Source: Oxalobacteraceae bacterium
Lineage (GTDB): Bacteria > Pseudomonadota > Gammaproteobacteria > Burkholderiales > Burkholderiaceae_D
Assembly (NCBI GenBank): GCA_030698225.1
Contig: JAUYNR010000104.1
Coordinates: 1 to 64,000 of the forward strand
Length of the DNA: 64,000 nucleotides
Direction of reading: 5' to 3'
Shown: piece by piece, positions 19,109 to 28,027 of the stretch
Position numbering within the stretch: the first letter of the stretch is position 1
Layout of the letters: every line of letters begins with the position of its first letter
Translations under genes and position numbers: made by a program
The notes under the pieces: generated by a model
Told to the model about the DNA's origin: nothing
Seen by the model: the letters and a program-made list of their open reading frames with translations, nothing else
The model's database searches: none

Positions 19109-20116
19109 ATGCCACTGAAGAAAATCATCCTGTCGACGCTTGCCGCCGCACTCGTTGTCCCGGCGGCACAGGCGGCGGAAGTCACGCTGCTGAATGTCTC
19201 CTACGATCCGACCCGTGAGCTGTATCAGGATTTCAATGCGGCTTTCGCGAAACAGTGGAAAGCCAAGACCGGCGACGACGTCAGGGTCAAGCAGTCGCAC
19301 GGCGGTTCCGGCAAACAGGCGCGCGGCGTGATCGACGGGCTGCAAGCGGACGTGGTCACCTTGGCGCTCGCGTACGACATCGACGCGATTGCCGAGCGCG
19401 GCCAACTCGCCAAAGACTGGCAAAAGCGCTTGCCGCACAACAGTTCGCCGTATACCTCGACCATCGTGTTCCTGGTGCGCAAGGGCAACCCGAAACACAT
19501 CAAGGACTGGAACGATCTGGTCAAACCGGGCATCGCCGTCATCACGCCGAACCCGAAAACCTCCGGCGGCGCGCGCTGGAACCATCTGGCGGCCTGGGGC
19601 TATGCACTGAAACAACCGAGCGGCAGCGAAGCCAGCGCGAGGGAATTCATCGGCAAGCTGTACAAGAACGTGCCGGTACTCGATTCCGGCGCGCGCGGCG
19701 CCACCGTCACCTTCGTCGAGCGCGGCATCGGCGACGTGCTGCTGGCATGGGAAAATGAAGCTCTGCTGGCGATCAAGGAACTCGGTCCGGACAAGGTTGA
19801 AATCGTCGCGCCGTCGGTCAGCATCCTGGCCGAGCCGCCGGTGGCCGTAGTCGACAAGGTGGTCGACAAGCGCGGCGCCCGCAAGGTGGCCGAAGCCTAT
19901 CTGCAATATCTGAATACCGAAGAAGGGCAAGACATCGCTGCCAAGAATTACTACCGTCCGACTTCCGGTGCCGCAGTGAAAAAATATGCAGCGCAATATC
20001 CGAAAGTGAAATTGTTCGCCATCGATGACGTGGCTGGCGGCTGGGACAAAGCACAGAAGACGCATTTTTCCGATGGCGGCGTATTCGACCAGATTTACCA
20101 ACCGGGCAAGAAATAA
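19109..20116 (+). CDS. sbp: Sulfate ABC transporter substrate-binding protein
   Basis: This periplasmic protein delivers sulfate to the CysTWA permease. It has 335 residues with a signal peptide ending in AAQA (about residue 20-22). The mature part has [47 protein letters not shown] and [19 protein letters not shown], all diagnostic of Sbp/CysP. I chose the second ATG (19109) because AAGG at 19097-19100 is then 8 nt away. The first ATG (19103) is only 2 nt from it. The permease genes are not next door: cysT starts 11.4 kb downstream. Confidence 0.93.
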   Translation: MPLKKIILSTLAAALVVPAAQAAEVTLLNVSYDPTRELYQDFNAAFAKQWKAKTGDDVRVKQSHGGSGKQARGVIDGLQADVVTLALAYDIDAIAERGQLAKDWQKRLPHNSSPYTSTIVFLVRKGNPKHIKDWNDLVKPGIAVITPNPKTSGGARWNHLAAWGYALKQPSGSEASAREFIGKLYKNVPVLDSGARGATVTFVERGIGDVLLAWENEALLAIKELGPDKVEIVAPSVSILAEPPVAVVDKVVDKRGARKVAEAYLQYLNTEEGQDIAAKNYYRPTSGAAVKKYAAQYPKVKLFAIDDVAGGWDKAQKTHFSDGGVFDQIYQPGKK

Positions 20117-20136
20117 GTCTCCAACCGCCCGCTGTA

Positions 20137-20181
20137 GGGAACCTCTGAAAAGGGAACCTCTGAAAAAAGAACCTCTGAAAA
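20137..20181 (+). repeat. Three tandem copies of a 15-bp unit
   Basis: The unit (G)GGAACCTCTGAAAA occurs three times in direct succession with small length changes in the A-run, directly after the stop of sbp. It leads straight into the inverted repeat at 20189. Confidence 0.85.
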
Positions 20182-20188
20182 TTTGTCG

Positions 20189-20263
20189 CCCCCGCGTAGG
20201 CGGGGATCCATAAGCCGGTGATTAGCCATGCGCAGTATGGATTCCCGCCTACGCGGGAATGAC
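20189..20263. repeat. CCCGCGTAGGCGGG-type interspersed palindromic element
   Basis: Arms CCCGCGTAGGCGGG-ATCCAT (20191-20210) and its complement ATGGAT-CCCGCCTACGCGGG (20237-20257) enclose a short spacer, with GAATGACGG at the end. This matches a repeat known by sight from many proteobacterial genomes. Here it could form a strong 3' hairpin for sbp. Confidence 0.75.
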
Positions 20264-20358
20264 GGTGGCAATTATGAAGTTACCCTCTCCAAGCCGAGCC
20301 TGTCATAGGGAGCCGGACAGTTACCACCAAACTCCGATAACTGAAAGGAGCTATCGCC

Positions 20359-21237
20359 ATGTCTTTTCCCGCCCTGCAAAAATATCTGGTCAGTTTGCAT
20401 GACACGCCGCAGGCGGCGACTTCCGTCTGGCTGGACCAGCATGGCCGCGCGTTGGGGCGCTATTTCAACTCGACGCTGACCAGCGCGTTTCAAGCGATAC
20501 GGGTGTCGGGTACGCAGCAAATTATCGGCTTTGAAGGTTTTGCGCGCGGCCATTCCAGCGGCAAGCCGGGGCTGTCACTGTGGCGGCTGCTGGACCATGC
20601 TGCCAACGACGATGAATCGATTGCACTGGATCGCCTGTGCCGCATGTTGCATGCGATTAATTTTTATCGCCAGCCGCAATCGGCACATGTCGAACTCGAT
20701 CTGTATTTGAGCGTGCATGCACGCTTGCTGGCTGGCGTGAGAACCAATCACGGCGATGCGTTTCGCCGCGTGCTCGGCGAACTGGAACTGCCGCATGAAA
20801 AAATCGTGTTGCAGTTGCCGCTGGTGGCCGAAAATCAGAATTGGCTGCTGGCTTACGTCACCGACAATTACCGTCGCAACGGTTTTCGGCTGGCGCTGAA
20901 TGCCGCAGATGCGCAGCAGGCACTTGCAATACTGGATCAATTGCAGCCCGAAGCGATCAAGGTCGATGCGCGCGAAATAACGGATGCGGCCGCCACCCTG
21001 CGCTTGTTGCAGGAAGCTGGCCGGCGCGGCGTGCGCCTGATCTTCAAGCGGGTCGAAACCGAAACTGTGCACGCCACCCTGAAGGAACTTGCTGCGAGTG
21101 CAGGACAAATCCTGCTGACGCAGGGATTTCTGTGGGACTTGCCGGCAGCCTTGCTGGAAACATCGGCACCCGGCATTGCCAGCCAAGCGGCCGGTTTGCC
21201 AGCTGCACCGGCATTACAAGCCAGTGCCGCAGCATGA
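20359..21237 (+). CDS. Degenerate EAL-domain protein
   Basis: The protein has 292 residues in the fold of cyclic-di-GMP phosphodiesterases but with lost catalysis. The EAL motif region reads GFEGFARG, so the Ala-Leu is replaced. The DDFG metal loop is replaced by LNAADAQQ. The structural markers IVLQLP and LQPEAIKVDA remain. It is therefore probably a non-catalytic nucleotide or protein binder. The start has a good ribosome site (AAAGGAG, 8 nt upstream). Its stop overlaps the next start (ATGA), so it is coupled to the small hydrolase. EAL/GGDEF genes beside sulfate transport genes are also known in Pseudomonas. Confidence 0.8.
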   Translation: MSFPALQKYLVSLHDTPQAATSVWLDQHGRALGRYFNSTLTSAFQAIRVSGTQQIIGFEGFARGHSSGKPGLSLWRLLDHAANDDESIALDRLCRMLHAINFYRQPQSAHVELDLYLSVHARLLAGVRTNHGDAFRRVLGELELPHEKIVLQLPLVAENQNWLLAYVTDNYRRNGFRLALNAADAQQALAILDQLQPEAIKVDAREITDAAATLRLLQEAGRRGVRLIFKRVETETVHATLKELAASAGQILLTQGFLWDLPAALLETSAPGIASQAAGLPAAPALQASAAA

Positions 21238-21815
21238 CACGCCTTTGCCTGTCGGATTACCGCGTGCTGATCGTGCCGGGCCTGAACAACAGCGGCGCCG
21301 ATCATTGGCAAACCCGCTGGCAGCAGCACTATCGCGCCTTTGAGCGGGTCGAGCAGGCGCAGTGGGGCCGGCCTGAACTGCCGCGCTGGTCGGAACGACT
21401 GGCGCAGGCATTGAGCCAGTCTTCCCGGCCGACGCTGATCGTGGCGCATAGCTTCGGCTGCCTGACCACGCTGCACGCCGCAGGTCTTGGCGAGTTCAAG
21501 CTGGCGGGCGCGCTGCTGGTCGCTCCCGCCGACCCGGAAAAATTCGGCGTGGCGCAAACCCTGCGCAATGCGCGGCTCGCCTGCCCTGCGGTTGTCATCG
21601 GCAGCACCAACGACCCGTGGATGACGCGTTCCCGCGCCGCCGCGTGGGCCGGCATCTGGGGTTGCGAGTTTGTCGATGCCGGCGCGTTAGGTCACATCAA
21701 TGCCGAATCCGGCCTGGGAGATTGGCCGTTCGGCCTCGGCCAGCTGGAGCGCCTGGTGCGCACTGTAAAAACGCACTACCGAAACGGCTCCCGATGCGGA
21801 GTAAATCGCCCATGA
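21234..21815 (+). CDS. RBBP9/YdeN-family alpha/beta hydrolase
   Basis: The protein has 193 residues from the ATG overlapping the EAL stop. A longer frame upstream to 20841 is only a shadow of the EAL gene. VLIVPGLNNSGADHWQTRW is the N-terminal signature of the family. The nucleophile elbow is AHSFGC (Ser at about residue 72). Asp in STNDPW and His in ALGHINAESG complete a serine-hydrolase triad. Substrate and role are not known. Confidence 0.88.
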   Translation: MTRLCLSDYRVLIVPGLNNSGADHWQTRWQQHYRAFERVEQAQWGRPELPRWSERLAQALSQSSRPTLIVAHSFGCLTTLHAAGLGEFKLAGALLVAPADPEKFGVAQTLRNARLACPAVVIGSTNDPWMTRSRAAAWAGIWGCEFVDAGALGHINAESGLGDWPFGLGQLERLVRTVKTHYRNGSRCGVNRP

Positions 21816-21860
21816 CGCCATCACGCGTAAGCGCGATGACGACCCGTGCCGCGGTGCGCC

Positions 21861-22418
21861 TCAAATATATGTAACGGGCTTCTGCGGCGCATGCCGCATA
21901 TGCAGCGATAAGCCCAGCGCAGCCATGTGGTGCGAGTCACGGCAGAGGATCGTTTGAGACAGCGGGAGAAACTCGCTCTCCTCGAACTGGGCATGTGCGC
22001 GATACTGGACCACCAGTCGCTCAAGCGCGGCCACGTCGAGGTGGCTGTCCTGCCCCTTGGCGACCCGCTTGAGTTCGGGCTCCAGGCGCTTCCAGGTCAT
22101 CTCCATTTCACGGTGCTCATCGGTCAGGCGTTTCGCGAGCGTTTGCACCCGATCGTGTTCGGCGCCTTTTTCGGCGCTCGCCAGCACCGCCGGAAAGAGC
22201 TCACGCTCCTCGTCGAGATGGTGCTCGAAAATGGCCTCACGGAAGAACTCCAGAGCATTTGCCGCGATTTCCCGGGCGCGCGCGGCCGGCTCGAGCAGCG
22301 CCGGCAGTTCGTTCAATTGATTCAGCTTCTTCAGGATGCCCTCATGACAATGAGAAAAATCCTGAATCGGCTGCTCTTCTTTCGTAGAATCAGATGACTG
22401 CTTCATGATGGTATCCAT
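21861..22418 (-). CDS. Hemerythrin-like protein
   Basis: The protein has 185 residues and is all helical. Iron-ligand candidates follow the hemerythrin HHE layout: H in FSHCHEGIL, HHLDEERELFP, DEHREMEMTW, and HAQFEESEFLP. Such proteins bind O2 or NO or act in iron and redox stress. It is the last minus-strand gene of the aromatic island, 52 bp behind the TRAP large subunit, so it may be cotranscribed. A role near an O2-consuming pathway is only an inference. Confidence 0.85.
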   Translation of the reverse strand: MDTIMKQSSDSTKEEQPIQDFSHCHEGILKKLNQLNELPALLEPAARAREIAANALEFFREAIFEHHLDEERELFPAVLASAEKGAEHDRVQTLAKRLTDEHREMEMTWKRLEPELKRVAKGQDSHLDVAALERLVVQYRAHAQFEESEFLPLSQTILCRDSHHMAALGLSLHMRHAPQKPVTYI

Positions 22419-22470
22419 TTTATTAAGTGGAATGGGGGAACGTCAGCCCATTGGCAAAGACGATCTCTAG

Positions 22471-23748
22471 TCAATTTCCGGTCAACAATGCCGGTAACCA
22501 GGTTGAGATTGCCGGAACACCCGCGATCAGCACGAGAACCAGCATGACTGCTATCAGGAACGGCACTGTGGCACGAAAGAGTGGACCCATGCGGATGTCA
22601 GCCTGGATCATGGCGATGTAGAGACCCGGCCCGACCGGAGGCGTGACCAGACCGATCACCGTAGCCAGTGTGCACACCACGCCGAAGTGAATCGGGTCGA
22701 TGCCCAGGCTAGTCACGACCGGCATCAGCAGCGGCACTACCACGATCAGCACGCTGATACTCTCGAGGAACATGCCAAGTACCAGCATCATCACGATCAC
22801 CAAGAGCAGGAAGATGAAAGGGGAATCGGTTAGCCCCTTCATGTACTCCACGACCAGATCTGGAATCCCCTGAAAAGCCAGCACCCAGCTCAGCACCGAA
22901 GCCGCTGCAATCAAACCGGTGATGGTTGCCGTGTTGGTGCCTACGTCAAGCAGGATTTTTCCCAGATCACGCACGTGGATTTCGCGATACACCAGACCCA
23001 GTACCAGCGCAATGATGGCCGCCACCGCACCCGATTCCGTCGGTGTCATCACGCCGGCCATGATTCCACCGATAACCACCACTGGAATGACGGCGGGCAT
23101 CAACCCCTCGAACAACACTTTGATCGAGGCTGAGCGCTCGCCTCTTGCTCCGGCTGGCAAGCCGGGACCGAATACGCCGTACAGGAAGATCACCAGCGCG
23201 AGCGCGGACACCAGCAGGGCACCGGGCAAGATGCCCGCGATGAACAGCGGCGCGATGGGCTGAACCGCCACTACGCCATAGATGATCATCAACATTGAGG
23301 GCGGAATGATCGGCCCGAGCAGGCCGGCGGTAACCGTGACCGCACCCGAGAAAGCACGGTCGTAACCCTTGCGCTCCATGGCTGGGATCATGACCTTGCT
23401 CATCACGCCGATTTGTGCAACTGCGGAGCCGAGGATGGATGCCGCCATCGCGTTGGTGAACAGGTTGGCATAGGCTAATCCACCTTTCATACCGCCCACC
23501 AGCACTTCGGCCACCGCGATTAAGCGTTGCGTTAGCCCGGCTTTGTTCATGATTTCGCCTACCAAAAGAAACAGCGGAATCGCCAGCAGGCTGTTGATTT
23601 CCAGCGCGCCATAGAACTGGATCGGAATAGAGTTGTACAGCATTGCCAAGTCGTTAGTGGCCATAAAGACAATGGCGGCCACCAGGATTGTGCCTACGAT
23701 GGGAAGGCCTGCGAATAGCAGACCGAAAAAGACGATCAGGGAGATCAT
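22471..23748 (-). CDS. TRAP transporter large permease (DctM type)
   Basis: The protein has 425 residues with about 12 hydrophobic helices. Family marks are GSAVAQIGVMSKVMIPAMERKGYDRAFSGAVTVTAGLLGPIIPPS and MTPTESGAVAA. It forms the sodium-coupled channel with the small subunit, whose gene overlaps by 4 bp. It sits in the same operon as the gentisate enzymes, so its cargo is probably an aromatic acid such as 3-hydroxybenzoate rather than a C4-dicarboxylate. Confidence 0.93.
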   Translation of the reverse strand: MISLIVFFGLLFAGLPIVGTILVAAIVFMATNDLAMLYNSIPIQFYGALEINSLLAIPLFLLVGEIMNKAGLTQRLIAVAEVLVGGMKGGLAYANLFTNAMAASILGSAVAQIGVMSKVMIPAMERKGYDRAFSGAVTVTAGLLGPIIPPSMLMIIYGVVAVQPIAPLFIAGILPGALLVSALALVIFLYGVFGPGLPAGARGERSASIKVLFEGLMPAVIPVVVIGGIMAGVMTPTESGAVAAIIALVLGLVYREIHVRDLGKILLDVGTNTATITGLIAAASVLSWVLAFQGIPDLVVEYMKGLTDSPFIFLLLVIVMMLVLGMFLESISVLIVVVPLLMPVVTSLGIDPIHFGVVCTLATVIGLVTPPVGPGLYIAMIQADIRMGPLFRATVPFLIAVMLVLVLIAGVPAISTWLPALLTGN

Positions 23749-24245
23749 TTGGTGCCTCGGATGAAGGCGTGAAGCTCACGCAGTATGGCGACAAACTGGT
23801 GCCAGCTCATGATGGTCACGGCGAGAGGTAGCACCGCGTAGTTGTACCAGCGCGGTAATTGCGTGGTAGCAACGAGTTCGATCCGGACTTCGGGGCGGCT
23901 GATCCAATCCCATCCGAGCCAGCTCACGAACAAGAACAGGGCTAGCATGACCACGCCCACTGCGGCCATCAGCAAGTGACGCGCACGATCCGGAAGAGCG
24001 TTCGGCAGGAAATCTATAGTCACCAGCCGCCCGTGATGCACCAGAAGGGATAGCCCGATGAGGGTGGCGAACACCATCATTTGGACGGAGATTTCCTCCG
24101 CCCAAAAGATCGGTGCGCTGAAAAAATAGCGCAGCACCACCTGCGTCATCATGATGCAGGTGATCGCGCCGATAAAGGCGACTAGCAAACCGCGTTCAAT
24201 CACGGCCAGGCCCTTGTCGGTTTTTTGAATGTAGTCGAACATCAT
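23745..24245 (-). CDS. TRAP transporter small permease (DctQ type)
   Basis: The protein has 166 residues with four transmembrane helices. VLRYFFSAPIFWAEEISVQMMVFATLIGLSLLVHHGRLVTIDFL is the typical DctQ core. I start it at 24245, where AAAGGAG lies 6 nt upstream; the longer frame to 24476 has no ribosome site. The stop overlaps the large-subunit start. Confidence 0.92.
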   Translation of the reverse strand: MMFDYIQKTDKGLAVIERGLLVAFIGAITCIMMTQVVLRYFFSAPIFWAEEISVQMMVFATLIGLSLLVHHGRLVTIDFLPNALPDRARHLLMAAVGVVMLALFLFVSWLGWDWISRPEVRIELVATTQLPRWYNYAVLPLAVTIMSWHQFVAILRELHAFIRGTK

Positions 24246-24354
24246 GCCGGACTCCTTTGTGCTACGTGACGAAGCCGGCGGGGCCTGGTTCAGGCCCCTG
24301 CACACCGTCACGGATTGTCTTGGTGCTGTTACTGTTGCGTTGAATCGGCAGCGC

Positions 24355-25329
24355 TCAAAGGTCCTTGGCTTGTTTGTAAAACTCGGCGATAAGTGGATTT
24401 TTGGCGATGTACTTATCACGCACCTTCCCGCCCACAACCCTGAAGAATGCGATGTCGGCTTTGATGATATTGGCACCGTCAGCCTTGACTTTTTCCAGAT
24501 TCATGACATCGGCATCGATGGCGGCCTTGAAGCCCCACTGCTCGGCGCCGGCAACGACCTTGGAAATCATGTCGCGCTCGGCCTGCGAACGGCTGTCCCA
24601 CCACTTTTTCGAGACCACGATCACGGCCGGGAAGGCCATGTGGTTGGTGAGCGTCAGATTGGGGGCCTGCTGATGAAATTTAAGGCCGACCAATGCATCC
24701 AGATCCACGTCCACTGCGTCCAGCAGCTTAGTGGTTAAAGATGGAGCAATTTCGGATAGCGGCATGGCAGTGGGGGCGGCGCCGATGGCATTCCACCAGT
24801 CGTTATAGACCGGGCTGGGGAAAGAGCGGATCTTTTTGTTTTTGAGGTCGACGGCCGATGCTACCGGTTGCAGCGACAGCACGTGACGCATGCCGGCAAA
24901 GACATAACCCAAGCCCACCAAGCCGCTGTTATCGAGACGCTTGAGCATTTGCTTGGCAGCGGGGGTGCTAACGGCACGCGTGGCGTGAGCGACGTCCTTG
25001 AATACATACGGTAGCGACCAAGCCAGCAAGGACTCTTCACGGTTGGAAAGGCCGCCCACGGTAAACACACCGAATTGTTGCGCGCCGGCCTGCATTAAAT
25101 TGATCATCTGCGCTTCGCTACCCAGTTTCTGCAGCGGGCTCACCGCGATCTTCATCTTGCCAGCCGAGGCTTGGGCGAGATCAGCAGCGATCTTTTCGGA
25201 TATCTGGTGCCACACATGGGTAGGCGGGGTGATATGACCCAGTTTCAGCGTCTGGGCATGCACCGTCGCGGACACAGCGAACAAGACTGTGCTGGCGACA
25301 AGCGTACGTATTATTTTATTGAGTTTCAT
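24355..25329 (-). CDS. TRAP transporter solute-binding protein (DctP type)
   Basis: The protein has 324 residues with a signal peptide ending at VHA (about 23-25). The DctP fold shows LGHITPPTHVWHQISEKIA, LQKLGSEAQMINLMQAGAQQFGVFTVGGL, and IRSFPSPVYNDWWNAIGAAPTAMPLSEI, which includes the Arg that usually binds the substrate carboxylate. It would capture the aromatic acid in the periplasm. It is the first of three transporter genes; the 109-bp gap to the small subunit is without other features. Confidence 0.9.
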   Translation of the reverse strand: MKLNKIIRTLVASTVLFAVSATVHAQTLKLGHITPPTHVWHQISEKIAADLAQASAGKMKIAVSPLQKLGSEAQMINLMQAGAQQFGVFTVGGLSNREESLLAWSLPYVFKDVAHATRAVSTPAAKQMLKRLDNSGLVGLGYVFAGMRHVLSLQPVASAVDLKNKKIRSFPSPVYNDWWNAIGAAPTAMPLSEIAPSLTTKLLDAVDVDLDALVGLKFHQQAPNLTLTNHMAFPAVIVVSKKWWDSRSQAERDMISKVVAGAEQWGFKAAIDADVMNLEKVKADGANIIKADIAFFRVVGGKVRDKYIAKNPLIAEFYKQAKDL

Positions 25330-25374
25330 TTTGGTCTCCTCGTCGGTAATAATTTTTTTAGAATATGTTATTTA

Positions 25375-26022
25375 CTACGCATCCGGCTGCACGGCGGGTG
25401 CCGCATGGCGGAACGCGTCGAGTTCGCCGCAGGCGCGGTCGATCGCGACGATGTTCGGGTAGGGACTCAGATCAAGATTGAAGCGCCGTGCGCTCTCGAC
25501 CTGCGGCACCAGATACACGTCGGCGAGCGTCGGCGTATCGCCGAAGCAAAAAGCGCCGCGGTGCTTGTCGGAGGAAAGCAGCGCTTCAAACGCCTCGAAG
25601 CCGGCATTGATCCAGGTCGCACACCACGCCTGCACCGCCGCCTCATCGCAGCCCAGCGTCTTCCTCAGGTACTCCAAGATGCGGCGGTTGTTGATCGGGT
25701 GGATGTCGCAGCCAACGATCGCCGCCAGTGCCCGCACGCGCGCGCGCTCGCTCAGATTGGCCGGCAACAGCGCTGGCACCGGGTAGCGCTCTTCCAGCCA
25801 CTCGATGATCGCCGGCGACTGGGTCAGCGTCAGTGTACCGTCGGTAAGTGCCGGCACCAGCGCCTGCGGATTTACAGCCCTGAATGCAACACCGAGGTGC
25901 TCCTCGGTGCGCAAATCGACTGGCATGTAGTCATATTCGACTCCCTTCAGGTTGAGGGCGATGCGCAAGCGGTGCGAGGTCCCGCTGCGGAAGAAGTTGT
26001 AGAGCTTCATCGGCGCACCCAT
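25375..26022 (-). CDS. Maleylpyruvate isomerase (GST zeta class)
   Basis: The enzyme isomerises maleylpyruvate, the ring-cleavage product of gentisate, to fumarylpyruvate, probably with glutathione. The 215 residues begin MGAPMKLYNFFRSGTSHRLRI. The SGTSHRLRIAL motif is the catalytic GST-zeta motif, followed by NPQALVPALTDG and TQSPAIIEWLEERYP. The start at 26022 has AAGGA 6 nt upstream and lies 2 bp after the stop of the monooxygenase gene. Maleylacetoacetate isomerase is the close alternative; the context favours maleylpyruvate. Confidence 0.9.
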   Translation of the reverse strand: MGAPMKLYNFFRSGTSHRLRIALNLKGVEYDYMPVDLRTEEHLGVAFRAVNPQALVPALTDGTLTLTQSPAIIEWLEERYPVPALLPANLSERARVRALAAIVGCDIHPINNRRILEYLRKTLGCDEAAVQAWCATWINAGFEAFEALLSSDKHRGAFCFGDTPTLADVYLVPQVESARRFNLDLSPYPNIVAIDRACGELDAFRHAAPAVQPDA

Positions 26023-26024
26023 GA

Positions 26025-27224
26025 TCAATCCTTGGCCAGACAGTTGGTTACGTTCCAGCCATAGAGCCATTCCATCGCATCGTAAAAGCGCTCTGCGGTG
26101 CGGCCCTTCCACAGGTCGTTGCGCACTAGGCGCTCGACGCCCTTGGCGTGGTAGATGCGCCCCATCTCGCGCGATGACAGCACGATGCGCGCAGTGCGGG
26201 TGACTCGTGATCGCTGGTAGAGGTCGAAGGCCTTGATGAAATCGTTGCCATTGACACGCAGGGCCTCACCCAGGGTCACCGCATCTTCCAGCGCCATGCA
26301 GGCCCCTTGCGCCATGTATTGCGTCGTCGGGTGCGCGGCATCGCCGAGCAAGGTGACGCGGCCGTAATTCCATTGGTCGATCGGTTCGCGGTCAGCAGTC
26401 GCCCAGCGCTTCCAGTTTTTTGGCAGATCGATCAGCTGACGCGCTTTCGGGCAGATGCCCTGGAAGTAGCTTTGGACCTCTTCCTTGCTGCCTTCGGTGA
26501 CGCCCCATTCTTCCTTGTCGCGGCTGTGGAAGGTCACGACCACGTTGTACTGTTCACCGCCGCGCAGCGGGTAATGCACCAGATGGCAATTCGGGCCGAC
26601 CCAGATGCTGGCTGCGTTCCATTGTAGATTCTCGGGGAAGTCTTTCTTGTCCACTACCGCGCGATAAACAACGTGCCCGGTAACACGGGCCGGGTCGCCG
26701 ACATACTGCTCGCGCACCACCGACTTGACGCCATCGGCGCCGATCAGGGCAATGCCCTTGTGTGCATTGCCGTCCTGGTCAAAAACAGTAACACTGTTCT
26801 CATCCTGCTCGATACGCGTGACGTGCGTGGAGGTCAGAACCTCCACGCGGCCGGTTTCCTGCGCGCCTTCGAGCAGCGACAGATGCACATCGACGCGGTG
26901 AATGACCGCGTAGGGGTTGCCAAACTTTTTGCGAAAAGCCTCGCCGGTCGGAATGCGGCCGATTAGGGTCTCATCCAGCGCGTCGTGCATCACCATCTCG
27001 TCGGTAAATACCGAGCGGCTGCGGGCTTTGTCGCCGATACCGAGCGCATCAAATGCGTGGAAAGCGTTGGGGCCAAGCTGGATGCCGGCGCCGATTTCGC
27101 CGATCTCGGGCGCCTGCTCCAGCACTTTGACGGAAAAGCCCTGGCGTACCAGTGCCAGCGCAGTTGCCAGACCGCCGATGCCGCCGCCGGCTACGATTAC
27201 GGGTAATTGTTGAGTAGTCATCAT
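26025..27224 (-). CDS. FAD monooxygenase, probable 3-hydroxybenzoate 6-hydroxylase
   Basis: The protein has 399 residues and is a class A flavoprotein hydroxylase. Marks are the FAD-binding GGGIGGLATALALVRQG (about 11-27), the DG motif ALIGADGVKSVVR (about 155), and GRVTLLGDAAHPTTQYMAQGACMALEDA (GD motif, about 285-310). Salicylate 1-hydroxylases look similar but feed catechol. This one sits in a gentisate operon, which fits 3-hydroxybenzoate to gentisate. Start chosen at 27224 with AAGGAG just upstream (an ATG 3 bases later has better spacing). Confidence 0.85.
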   Translation of the reverse strand: MMTTQQLPVIVAGGGIGGLATALALVRQGFSVKVLEQAPEIGEIGAGIQLGPNAFHAFDALGIGDKARSRSVFTDEMVMHDALDETLIGRIPTGEAFRKKFGNPYAVIHRVDVHLSLLEGAQETGRVEVLTSTHVTRIEQDENSVTVFDQDGNAHKGIALIGADGVKSVVREQYVGDPARVTGHVVYRAVVDKKDFPENLQWNAASIWVGPNCHLVHYPLRGGEQYNVVVTFHSRDKEEWGVTEGSKEEVQSYFQGICPKARQLIDLPKNWKRWATADREPIDQWNYGRVTLLGDAAHPTTQYMAQGACMALEDAVTLGEALRVNGNDFIKAFDLYQRSRVTRTARIVLSSREMGRIYHAKGVERLVRNDLWKGRTAERFYDAMEWLYGWNVTNCLAKD

Positions 27225-27282
27225 TGTCTCCTTCATGCTGTTCGTTCGGGCAGCGGACCGGTTACGGCGCCGCCCGTGTGAT

Positions 27283-27993
27283 TTATTCGGCGGCGCCGAT
27301 GGTCAGTTCTATATCGCCGACGTGGTCAATGTGGCCGCTGAGCTTGTCGCCCGACTTCACCGCGCCGACGCCTTCGGGCGTGCCGGTGTAGATCAAGTCG
27401 CCGGGCTGCAAGTGATAAAACTTCGACAGATCTGCGATCAGTTCCGGAATGCTCCAGATCAGTTGCGACAGGTCGGACGTCTGGCGCCGCTGGCCATTCA
27501 CGTCGAGCGTGAGCGCGCCGGACGCCAGCAGGCCAAGATTGCCGATCGGCACAATCTCGCCGCACACTGCCGACAGTTCGAAGTCCTTGCCCAAATCCCA
27601 AGGACGGCCCTGCTCACGGGCCACCAGCTGCAGGTCACGACGGGTCATATCGAGGCCGGGGGCGTAGCCGTAGATCAGATGCTCGGCATCCGATTCGGTC
27701 ACGCGAAAACCCGGCGCGCCGATCGCGACCACCAGCTCCATTTCGTGATGGTAGTTAGCGGTGCCGGTCGGATACGGCACGGTTGCGCCGGATTCGACCA
27801 GGGTCGACGCGGCCTTGGTGAAATAGAACGGCTGCGCGGTGGTCTTGTCGACCGGCACGCCCATCTCGATCGCGTGCGCGTGGTAGTTCCGCCCGACGCA
27901 GAAGATGCGGTTGACCGGATAACGCGCCTTGCTGCCATGCACCGGCAGCGAATACACGGGCGGCGGGCTCCACAGGTAATTAGTTTGAGTCAT
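27283..27993 (-). CDS. Fumarylacetoacetate hydrolase family, fumarylpyruvate hydrolase
   Basis: This metal-dependent enzyme splits fumarylpyruvate to fumarate and pyruvate. The 236 residues include FCVGRNYHAHAIEMG, the metal ligands in HHEMELVVAIG, and TGTPEGVGAVKSGD near the C-terminus. I start it at 27993 (MTQTNYLW); no strong ribosome site precedes it, only a purine-rich tract. Its place between gentisate dioxygenase and the hydroxylase supports the substrate call. Confidence 0.9.
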   Translation of the reverse strand: MTQTNYLWSPPPVYSLPVHGSKARYPVNRIFCVGRNYHAHAIEMGVPVDKTTAQPFYFTKAASTLVESGATVPYPTGTANYHHEMELVVAIGAPGFRVTESDAEHLIYGYAPGLDMTRRDLQLVAREQGRPWDLGKDFELSAVCGEIVPIGNLGLLASGALTLDVNGQRRQTSDLSQLIWSIPELIADLSKFYHLQPGDLIYTGTPEGVGAVKSGDKLSGHIDHVGDIELTIGAAE

Positions 27994-28027
27994 GTGCTGT
28001 CTCTCTTTCTCTCGTTGAGGCTGGGGT

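Noticed and set aside
20841-21233. Long N-terminal extension of the RBBP9-type hydrolase
   Set aside because: This part overlaps the EAL gene in a different frame and has no domain; the ATGA overlap start gives the full family length.
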